18,546 nt of DNA from Beroe ovata. Lineage: Eukaryota; Ctenophora; Nuda; Beroida; Beroidae. The position numbers and the translations under genes were made by a program. The stretch covers positions 1,336 to 19,881 of the forward strand of contig CAMPET010000310.1 in assembly GCA_946803715.1 (NCBI GenBank), read 5' to 3'. Under the pieces are notes generated by a model. It saw nothing but the letters and a program-made list of their open reading frames with translations. It searched no databases and was not told the origin of the DNA. Shown here piece by piece: positions 1 to 13,934 of this stretch; within the stretch, counting starts at the first letter, position 1; each line of letters begins with the position of its first letter.

Positions 1-33
<33 letters not shown>
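1..33. repeat. (CA)n microsatellite at the left edge
   Basis: An uninterrupted CA run opens the window. Read on the minus strand it is (TG)n directly after KLHL exon codon GAG at 36-34, so the repeat itself supplies the GT of that exon's 5' splice site. The true repeat length is unknown because it runs off the edge. Confidence 0.97.
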
Positions 34-35
<2 letters not shown>

Positions 36-1527
36 CAATGACACTCTCGGCAGGTAGCTGAGTGAACTCCTCCCCCTTGGAGTAGACCTCGTGAAAGTTC
101 CGCTGTATGAATAGTCGAGCAGTTGCCAGTAGCTGCTCACAATGGTGCTTATCTGAGATGGAGGTCTAAATTTTAGAGATGGGCGAATAGTATATTGTTC
201 TGTTCAGGAATTATCTCTACTAGGAAAGATTACACAGAGTGGACTCTGCAGTTGGCATCCGTGACAAATGTGTTCCAACCTGCGAATAAGTAGAAACCGA
301 GACAGTTGGAAATGGATAGGTGTCGCTCGAGGAACGCGCCACACTGATCCACAACGTAATCCAATTGGAGCATCCGTGCTGCTGGTAACAGTTGCTGCAC
401 ATTGTCTTCACAGATTGTGACCTGTGACAGCAGTGTTCAATCACAGGCTATACTGGAAAACCCGTTGGGTGGGCGTGTAATTACACTTAGCATAATATAA
501 TTGTAGATTGTGAACTGTTTTGTTTTCACTCTTTATTCACGTTGCTACTACATCACCACCATTCAATTCATACCTTGTTGGTGTATGCATAGTCAATGAG
601 AGAGGCTACAGCATCAGGATCCAAATCATACAGATTCACCCTGTCCTGCCTGCTCTCCGCCAAGTCGCTGGTGAACATTGCTCGAAAATACGGAGAACAG
701 GAGGATAGGACTAGACGGTGTGCCTGAAAAGTGAAATTGTGCAGAATTGTGTTGAATTGTGAAATTGATATTCTATGAACTGCACTGACAAGATTCATTC
801 ACATATGGTCATTGTGATACCTCAACTTTGTGATTCATCCAATATGGCTCAACTTAAACTCAATTGGAAAAATCCTGCAGATGAATAAATACCAACAAGA
901 TACTATACCAACCTCTAATTCTTTGTCCCCAACTACAATTGTTATATCACAAAAGTACTTCTTTTCTCGGAAAAACTGCATTTCATCCAACATCTTGCCA
1001 GCTTCTGTATCACTGTGATAGTCTACACTGTTTGAGTATGGTCTTGAGTTGTATAGGTCAAATCCAGAGTTCCTTTTCTCTTCCACACAGTTATGTCCTC
1101 TTACTAATCTGAGGGATTCCTCTGAAATTAGACCTCTTCAATAGAGAAAAGTTGACAGGCTCCTACAGTTAAACAATTTTCCTTATGAAAAGGGGGTCAT
1201 TGTGCATTTCTATGCGTGTACTGTTAATTTCGCCAATTCAATATAGATTGAGTACACAAAGAAAAGTTCAATATTTACTTGCTTCATATTATCCTAAAGT
1301 TAAAACATTTCCAGTTAAATAAAACGACAAAGAGAATTAGTAAAAAGGGAACATTAAAGTGGAATAAATAAAGATATCTAACCACTTTCAGGGGATGGGT
1401 TAGTAACTGTGAGGGTTTCTGAAACGTTCTCAAGTGCTGTTTCAAGTTCTTCAAGCCCAGAATCAAGTGCCTCAATTGGATCTGATTCTGATAAGTAACT
1501 CTGATGATTAACTGACCTTCCTACCAT
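34..1527 (-). CDS. Kelch-like (BTB-BACK) protein, 5' part; Kelch repeats off-window
   Basis: Five coding exons on the minus strand join in phase: 1527-1383, 1121-913, 723-574, 421-280 and 152-34, giving about 255 aa. Introns are 261, 189, 152 and 127 bp, all GT-AG. Residues 1 to about 85 are an acidic, low-similarity N-terminus. A BTB domain follows from about 95 to 200, with [30 protein letters not shown] and LIDYAYTNK. The start of BACK follows, with [18 protein letters not shown], the SNCLG motif and [13 protein letters not shown]. In this family BTB binds Cullin-3 and the C-terminal Kelch propeller recruits substrates for ubiquitination. The gene is cut by the window edge at the (TG)n donor, so the propeller is not seen and the paralogue cannot be named. 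The start is the first ATG in the open frame (1527-1525). An upstream non-coding exon, or a longer N-terminus through the open frame to about 1605, is possible. The family call is firm; the N-terminal exon is less certain. Confidence 0.88.
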
Positions 1528-1860
1528 AACCTTCTCAGTAATAGAGTGATAAGATTTGCAAACTGAAGTGATGTTTGTGAAGAAACTTCTCAAGGTACAT
1601 AAGCTTCATTGCTTCAATAACATTTGCAAATTGTTAGATAATTCAAACATAAGAATAATGACATTGAACCATCGCATCTGTTTGCTTACTCATTCAATAC
1701 TTGAGCAAAATATAAACAAAATCATGTAGAAGCTGACAAAATAACAAGAAGACTTTCCTAATGATAAAGTCTTGCCCTGGAATTTTCACACAAAACTCAT
1801 GTTTTTTCATTAACAGATGTTTGGATCAAAAACAAAACATAACTTGCCTACTTTTAGCAT
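1528..1860. other. Intergenic sequence upstream of the KLHL gene
   Basis: AT-rich sequence between the KLHL start and the MITE. I see no convincing exon. The KLHL promoter should lie here, but no clear core element stands out. The left edge of the duplicated block is at about 1744, where similarity to 8252 onward begins. Confidence 0.5.
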
Positions 1861-1981
1861 GTACAGTTCTTGTAGGATTTTACCCTACCGTCGGTGCGCG
1901 TGATTTTCAATCTGCCCTTGCCAGGGATAAAATCCCGCCAGCAAGGGTAGGCCGTAGGGTGAAATCCTACAAGTACAGTTC
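1861..1981. mobile_element. Mutator-like MITE, 103 bp, with 9-bp target-site duplication
   Basis: The element spans 1870-1972. Its ends are 19-bp terminal inverted repeats beginning TTGTAGGAT and differing at one base. It is flanked on both sides by GTACAGTTC (1861-1869 and 1973-1981), a 9-bp target-site duplication. The interior has a second inverted repeat (CCCTTGC with GCAAGGG) and a small hairpin (GGGATAAAATCCC), so nearly the whole element can fold. The matching place in copy 2 (about 8368-8376) has a single GTGCAGTTC and no insert, which is a clean empty site. A 9-bp duplication with long inverted ends is typical of MULE/Mutator-derived MITEs. There is no coding capacity, so an autonomous partner elsewhere would be needed. 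Superfamily assignment is inference. Confidence 0.85.
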
Positions 1982-2171
1982 ACATCTTTCAATTTTCTAT
2001 ATTATAGGACACTGGCGCATTATAGGACACTAGGTTAATTATTTCGTCAGCAAGGTATATATCTTAAGGCAAGGCACCTTTACTCTTTAGTTGTAGTCCT
2101 TACTCTTTTGTTCCTGTCAATGGAAGTGAGATATGTTGGGATAGCAATAGCCCCGAGCTCCGGCCCCTGTT

Positions 2172-2215
2172 GAGAATTGCATTGCGCGCGTGCGCGAATG
2201 ATTTAATTCTCAGAC
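2172..2215. repeat. GC-core inverted repeat (hairpin)
   Basis: TGAGAATT and AATTCTCA form the outer 8-bp arms. Inside them, CATT-GCGCGC and GCGCG-AATG form a second stem around a GT centre. It lies about 10 bp left of the 75-bp palindrome, in the part of copy 1 that aligns poorly with copy 2. It may be part of a decayed foldback element. Confidence 0.6.
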
Positions 2216-2226
2216 GCAGCTTTTGT

Positions 2227-2301
2227 TTGCCGGATGTTATCTGTCCACTGTTTCTTGCGCGCGGCGCGCGCAAGAAACTGTGGACAGATAACATCCGGCA
2301 A
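2227..2301. repeat. 75-bp near-perfect palindrome
   Basis: The arms are 37 bp around a single central base (2264), with one mismatched pair (2249/2279). The left arm begins TTGCCGGATGTTATCTG and its inner part is TTTCTTGCGCGC; the right arm is its reverse complement. In copy 2 the two halves of one arm are split: TTGCCGGATGTTATCTGTC at 8726-8744 and ATCTGTCCACTGTTTC from about 8850, same orientation, about 105 bp apart. A spacerless palindrome this long is unstable in vivo. It could be a foldback element remnant, an inversion scar or an assembly chimera. Confidence 0.9.
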
Positions 2302-2957
2302 GCTTTTGTATTATATATTACTATTTGCCCTTAATAGATTCCGCCCGCGCCGCTTGACCAGATCACATGCACAGATACTCGCCCCGCGCGGCCCCGTGGT
2401 TTTTCCGCTATATTTCAGATTGTAAGGTTTATTACCGTCGGCCCAGCGCGCGCGGAGTTTTTGGGTCACGTAGCGCGGGAACAGGAAAACCCCCTACAAA
2501 CGAGGCATGTAACATGGGAACAACCTAGAGCAAAGCTAATGCGCGCGCGTGATTGGTTCAATCGCGCGAAATTGTGTTTTTACGACTCTACTCAAGACGA
2601 AATTCACTAGTACTTAGTAAGCTTCCGCTTCGCGCGATCCATTGAACTGCATCTGAGTTGAGGTTCTAGCACCACATTGAAATTCATGGTTCGCCACTTT
2701 GATTTGAAAAAGTGTACAGAGACATTAAGATTTAATATTTCAACGGTTTACATGGGAAATCGTCAAAAAATAATTGACTGCCTGCAGTCAAAAGCATGGG
2801 GTAAATTTGAGGAAATCATTTTCACTAAAATAAATCAAAATTATCTCTTCAAATTCATTAACATCAAATCAGTAGAGTTATCACAGAAATGCAACCAAAT
2901 CAAGGTGTTCTTGTTTTTGGTCCTCTGAATCGAATAAAATAAACGTTCCCTCATTCA
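2302..2957. other. Non-coding sequence downstream of V-ATPase B copy 1
   Basis: CpG-rich up to about 2640, with many GCGCGC words, then AT-rich. It lies 3' of the V-ATPase stop codon on the minus strand. Part (about 2560-2930) is well conserved with copy 2 (about 8920-9290), including ACTAGTACTTAGTAAGC. An open frame starting at ATG 2686 and ending at 2928 is interrupted in copy 2 by an in-frame TAA at 9168-9170, so I do not treat it as a gene. The stretch probably includes the V-ATPase 3' UTR. I see no clear AATAAA on the minus strand close to the stop. Confidence 0.55.
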
Positions 2958-5711
<2,754 letters not shown>

Positions 5712-5712
5712 N
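5712..5712. other. Single-N assembly joint
   Basis: An N falls within V-ATPase B exon 2, a few bases before its splice acceptor as seen in the other copy. The sequence to its right shows no relation to the expected intron 1 or exon 1. It most likely marks a scaffold join of unknown size, not one ambiguous base. Confidence 0.8.
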
Positions 5713-5820
5713 ATATGATAAATTGAGAACCTAATTCCGTCGTGTTTACTTCTCAGAGCCTATAATTTGATCCCATAATTTTATGTGACCCACTGGTTCA
5801 TTGCTGACACCATCACTTAC

Positions 5821-5943
5821 CACATGTTGCCCGACATCATGAGACTTCAGAATACTGCCAATTTTTGAACTCTCAGACAAGCAGGTACGCTCCTCTACGA
5901 CATTGTCTGATAAAACGAGGGTGATCATCGTTGCTACCACCAT
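5821..5943 (-). CDS. Candidate first coding exon of an unrecognised gene
   Basis: An ATG at 5943-5941 in good start context (ACAATGG) opens a 41-codon frame that ends in phase 0 at a consensus donor, GTG|GTAAGTG (donor GT at 5820-5819). The peptide starts MVVATMITLVLSDNVVEERT. It has a short hydrophobic start but an early Asp, so it is not a clear signal peptide. I do not recognise it. Only 108 bp follow before the N at 5712, so any second exon is outside the assembled segment. Evidence is limited to start context and donor strength; it could be chance. Confidence 0.28.
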
Positions 5944-5962
5944 TGTTGATAGTATAGTGGTA

Positions 5963-6014
5963 CTAGTATCAGCTGGTACTTTTCAACTCTAGTATCAGCT
6001 GGTACTTTTCAACT
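5963..6014. repeat. Two-copy 26-bp tandem repeat
   Basis: The unit CTAGTATCAGCTGGTACTTT plus six more bases occurs twice without a visible mismatch (5963-5988 and 5989-6014). An approximate 16-bp tandem repeat follows at about 6018-6049 (TACCAAATCCTTATCC, TACCAAGTCCTTATCT). It lies just upstream of the candidate exon at 5821-5943. Confidence 0.9.
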
Positions 6015-7214
6015 CTTCTACCAAATCCTTATCCTACCAAGTCCTTATCTAACTGACCCATTCTTCTCGCCAATGGATAACGATGGAGTTCGAGCAGGCA
6101 CTCCAATCCTCTATCTCCTGCACTTCATTCTATGTATCTATGTACTTTCGGTGTACCTATTCTATGCGTCATGACTGTTCCTTATCAGAAATAAGTTGAC
6201 TCTCCCGACCTAGTTTCCGGTCCCCGGTCTCAACTTGAGAATTAGTAACCTCAGCTACCAACTCGAGAAATAGTATTCAAATTCATTCATAGTGCCATTC
6301 TGATCGATCTGTAAACCTAGGTTTACCTTGCCCAAGCAGTTATAACCCAATTTGCTCCACCCAAATACCAAATTACTGGCTATCTATAAAATCATAGAAC
6401 AGACAATGAATCTTATATAATTTTTAGGGCAGTGGCGTAACGTTTGTACCATGCTTTTGTTGAGAACATCAAGGGGATAAGGGACAGGGGTGCAAAGAAA
6501 TATGGAAATTGAACAATACTTTGCATCGAAGATGTCCACTGACACCAACATTTCCCCAGGATGATGGAATCGCATCGCAAAGGGAGAAAGTATGTTTACT
6601 GCAGACTGCTGGGCACGACTTGGACTGCCACCCTAACTGAGATTTGTCCCTGAGATATGCACGAAAAAAACGGCACGCCTGATAGCTTTTGGCACTACTA
6701 TAGTGTCAAGGAACTCATGAGTGCAATTATGAATTGATATCCTTCAAAAGGAATGTTAGCAGTTATATTATTTCAAGACTCGTGGATGTTTTATTGCCCA
6801 ATGGATGATTATTTTATGCGAAAATTTTTTGATAAATTCAACGATACAATCATAGTATCGACTATGCTTTTAGAAATTAAATGAAGTTTTTCAATGTTAT
6901 TCTCTATGAATGATGCCTATCAATTTGATTGAAACAGTTGCTTGAGCAAAATATTGAAGCATACTCTCGTGTGCAATTCCGAATGTCCCGTGGGTCGTTG
7001 ACTCAAACGGTGCGACATTGGTTTGGCACTTAACTGGTGCGACGCCAGTGCATCACAAGTGTGTTGTCATTCTGTACCTATTGTTGCAAAAGTGTCGCTC
7101 AAGTTTCACCGTAATGTAGCACCAGTACCGAACCAGTATCGCCTCGAATCGAGTTGATGAACCTTCTGTACTCAAATATTTCACTGTTTGGCAAGCCTGT
7201 ATCTTGAAAATGAT

Positions 7215-7215
7215 N
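7215..7215. other. Single-N assembly joint
   Basis: The N joins the unrelated 5713-7214 segment to a redundant V-ATPase B 3' fragment that begins abruptly at GTCCTCTGAATCG. Confidence 0.8.
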
Positions 7216-7826
7216 GTCCTCTGAATCGAATAAAATCAACGTTTCCTCATTCATCACTCATTTTCTGCCCTCGCTCCTTCGCTTGTGTCAGGAGCCCTAT
7301 CATAATACTCATCCAATGTAGACTGTGGTATTCTCTTCAACATGTCCCTGATAGGTATTAGAAATTACTGTTTACTGGTTATAGCACTTGGATTGAGATA
7401 TGATTTTAAATTCCAACGGATGAACTTTTCAATTTCAAACTACGTTTAACCTTGGGAAAATCCTGAGTAGCTGCCAGCCGATGTCAAGTGATTCAAAAAC
7501 AGTTCTGTTCTCATATACTCCCTGGAAAATGGCAAACTTGGGATATGCGCGGTCAATTAGAGTGCTTATTATTTCGCATTGCATTCACAGTGCATTCATC
7601 ACAAGTCTACCACAGTATACATTCAGGTTAGAGCTACATGTGGTGTTTGTCAGGATTTAGTCAGCATCACCTATGTACTGACTAATCGGACAATACCTGT
7701 GAAATGAACTTCTTCTCGAACTTGTATAGGAATTCTAGGTATTTGTGGTCGTCTGCTGACAAAGCTTCCTCACCGACCACAGCCTTCATAGCTTGTACAT
7801 CTTTACCGATAGCATAGCAAGCGTAT
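7216..7826 (-). pseudogene. Redundant V-ATPase B 3' fragment (exons 8-10), probable assembly duplicate
   Basis: These 611 bp match 9284-9894 (constant offset 2068) with no difference I could find. They include all of terminal exon 10 (7347-7254), exon 9 (7521-7451) and all but two bases of exon 8 (7826-7697), together with their introns. Both ends are single Ns. The reading frames are intact, so this is not a decayed pseudogene; that label is used because the piece cannot encode a complete subunit. Identity to copy 2 in introns as well as exons, against clear divergence from copy 1, indicates a duplicated contig end rather than an old gene copy. Confidence 0.85.
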
Positions 7827-7827
7827 N
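7827..7827. other. Single-N assembly joint
   Basis: The N truncates the redundant fragment two bases short of the exon 8 boundary (the acceptor-side exon start, equivalent to 9896). Unrelated sequence follows. Confidence 0.8.
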
Positions 7828-8251
7828 TAAACTCTGTGCTAATGTTCATATAGAGTTTAGAAGAGTTGATTTTGAGGCAATTTCTTCACTTTTTCATGTG
7901 CTATTTTAACTAAGTGTAGGATACGAATCACTCACTCCCATCTTCAGTCTTCACTTGCCCTTGTCTTATCTAATAAGTAACCATGAAATATTCCGTCAGT
8001 AGACAGTTATAATAGGAGACTGAAAATGCTCATCTCTGCCATCTGGAGTGCTTTCTTTTTGTAGCAAAATGACTTGAATCGATGATTTCTGCGTGTTTCA
8101 GGCATTCTCTGGCTTGGACTTTCCAAAATCTTCGCCTGCGGCGCTAAGCCTCTGGCAGTTGGGGGGCCTGCCCCCCAAACCCCCTGAGTCACTCGATTAC
8201 CGTACACCCCAATTTCCTAAATTACAAATCCACCGCACGCCTCTGCAACAT
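7828..8251. other. Non-coding stretch with a G-rich hairpin element
   Basis: No gene is seen. From about 8095 to 8200 the composition changes sharply to GC-rich, with a stem TTGGGGGG / CCCCCCAA around the loop CCTG at 8159-8178 and CGCCTGCGGCGC upstream of it. This looks like a dispersed structured repeat, but only one copy is in the window, so the identity is open. Homology to copy 1 begins only at about 8252. Confidence 0.5.
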
Positions 8252-12108
<3,857 letters not shown>

Positions 12109-12154
12109 CCTTGATGTTAGAAATGCTGCCTTGAAAAATCTGTCTGTTTTCAAA

Positions 12155-12190
12155 TTGAATTGTATTGAATTGAATGGTGATACAATTCAA
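12155..12190. repeat. 11-bp inverted repeat near the V-ATPase B start
   Basis: TTGAATTGTAT (12155-12165) and ATACAATTCAA (12180-12190) are perfect inverted arms around 14 bp that include TGAATTGAAT. It lies 47-82 bp upstream of the V-ATPase ATG. It may be in the 5' UTR or in a UTR intron. A role is not shown. Confidence 0.6.
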
Positions 12191-12802
12191 ATTACATGAC
12201 TATGCCATGGCGGCAAAACCAATCAGTTTCGCACAATCAGAAGATACAAATTAAAAGTGGGCAATACTAATTTGTCCAACCTATAAACTTGGGAAAGATT
12301 TTCATTATATTTGAACTGGGTCAAAAACCCTCCCTTCTCTATTACCACCTGCTGAATGCTGATACTGTGATACAGACCATAGTTGACAAAAGAGGGCCTC
12401 ACATCTGTAGGGTAACCACTGATGATCCAAACCTCACAATTTAGAATCAAATGATAAAGCCAATCATCAGATTAGCCAAATGACAATCCTGAGCTTAGAA
12501 AATGGATATCCAGAGTTTTGTGATGTTTTCAAATTGGAGTCTACCCATACGCATAGATAAGGCTTTGGATCATCCTCAGACAATAGTATTTAGTATCTCA
12601 GGTGTATTCTAAGACTTATTCTCATTTGCCTGGCAATCCTAGGACCAGCTGAAGCAAATGCAAGGACAGGACTATCATTGATAGGCCAAATCACATTTCG
12701 AATTCTCTGCAGCCTCACGGTCAAAGGACAAAGCTTACTGTTACAACAACACCAATCAACAACATCAAAGCATTCAAACAAAGATCTGTTATTGTGTCAA
12801 AG

Positions 12803-12826
12803 ATCTCTTGACAAGGGTCAAGAGAT
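12803..12826. repeat. Perfect 10-bp-stem hairpin
   Basis: ATCTCTTGAC (12803-12812), loop AAGG, then GTCAAGAGAT (12817-12826). An overlapping alternative pairing TGTCAA...TTGACA exists at 12796-12814. There is no U-tract suggesting a terminator role, which would not be expected in a eukaryote anyway. Confidence 0.7.
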
Positions 12827-12854
12827 TTTTCAAGACAATTATACATTTTATTCT

Positions 12855-12910
12855 TAAATAAATAAATGAATGAATAAATAAATAAATAAATAAATTTTGC
12901 CTTCAGGCAA
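12855..12910. repeat. (AAAT)n microsatellite followed by a TTGCC/GGCAA hairpin
   Basis: An imperfect tetranucleotide run (AAATAAATAAATGAATGAAT and further AAAT units, 12855-12895) is directly followed by TTGCC-TTCA-GGCAA (12897-12910). A tetranucleotide tail next to a short hairpin can mark the end of a non-autonomous element, but no second copy is present to test this. Confidence 0.75.
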
Positions 12911-13934
12911 CTCTATTCTGACTAATCATTCTCGGTAAATCTATTCATTGAATTATGTATCCACACACTACACAGGGTACTCACACAAAGCAGAGTCAAA
13001 CAATCAGTTCCATTACTGATAGAAATGCTAAATAGCAACACCTCTTACGAATGAGTTTTATTTAACAAAAATATTATAAGTTTATCTTTTTTAATGGATG
13101 GTTTTCAATTCTAATCCACGATGATATGTATATCCGTCTGTGTGTAATTACTAACAATTTTGACTGTTGATTGTCGATCGATGATAGACTCTGTCGAGAA
13201 TTTCGTTTTACGCGCGCGGCGCGAACTTATCCTCCTTGCATCAGCGGTCTAGCATCGCCAGACCAATTATTGACCACGCGCATGGCTCGCATCGGAATTT
13301 TGGCCGATGGAAGCACGCGCACGCGAAAAACAGAGGTCACTTAAAATCTGACAAAATGCAACACATACAGCAAATGGCAAACAGGAAAACAGTTCAACAT
13401 CAATCAACGATAAACAATTTTAGTGATGCTGATGATAAGTGTTGAATTTCCAAAGCGGTGGTCGCTTGCATGAGTGATCTTCATGGAATCGATTTTCAGC
13501 TTCTATAGTTTTCCTTACTATGGTATTTTTGTCATCAATTTTCATTTTTCACTTTTCCTTGTCATAGTGAAATTGAAATTATTCGAATTAAGGTCATCAT
13601 GACAACATGATTTCATGTGCCATATCTAAGATTTCTACACATCATTATTCATCTTTTTAACTAATATCCCTCTACTCCTGCAACAAGAGACTAATCCATC
13701 CCTGCCTCATTGCCTGAATGCATTGGGTATCCTAAATTGGCAATTCACTCTTCAATTCCTGATCCCATTACCGTATAATGTGTTGTGTCTAGTGAGTAGT
13801 TAGGGTTTACTTGCCCTGCCTACTCATTATTACTTTCTAGGATATCCACAATAAACAGTGAACAGTGTTTGTAATTAACACTCTTTTCAATTTTACAGTT
13901 CAGGATGGGCTCCAGTTGATTTGAATCAAATTTC

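Larger units (their letters stand above)
5713..7214. other. Unplaced-looking segment of 1.5 kb between two Ns, mostly non-coding
   Basis: Moderately AT-rich sequence with no match elsewhere in the window and no recognisable protein domain. It includes a candidate minus-strand first exon (5821-5943), two short tandem repeats (5963-6014 and about 6018-6049) and small imperfect hairpins, for example around 6690-6709 (TTGGCACTA with TAGTGTCAA). Because both ends are Ns, its true neighbours are unknown. Confidence 0.6.
12109..13934. promoter_or_regulatory. Head-to-head intergenic region between V-ATPase B and carboxypeptidase
   Basis: About 1.8 kb separates the two divergent start codons, so both promoters should be here. 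No protein-coding exon is convincing. A CpG-rich patch at about 13205-13330 (GCGCGCGGCGCG, CACGCGCATGGC, CACGCGCACGCG, with a nearby GACCAATTATTGACC) is the best promoter candidate for the V-ATPase side. On the plus strand, TTTTCAATTTTACAG ending at 13898 is a good splice acceptor, so a 5' UTR exon of the carboxypeptidase probably starts at 13899. Promoter placement is inference from composition only. Confidence 0.4.

Noticed and set aside
2686-2928. Open frame starting MVRHFDLKKC downstream of V-ATPase copy 1
   Set aside because: The matching frame in copy 2 has an in-frame TAA at 9168-9170, the composition is AT-rich and no domain is recognised. It is probably 3' UTR or intergenic sequence.
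13236-13445. 69-codon His/Asn-rich plus-strand frame in the divergent spacer
   Set aside because: No ATG context or domain support. It overlaps the CpG-rich probable promoter patch.
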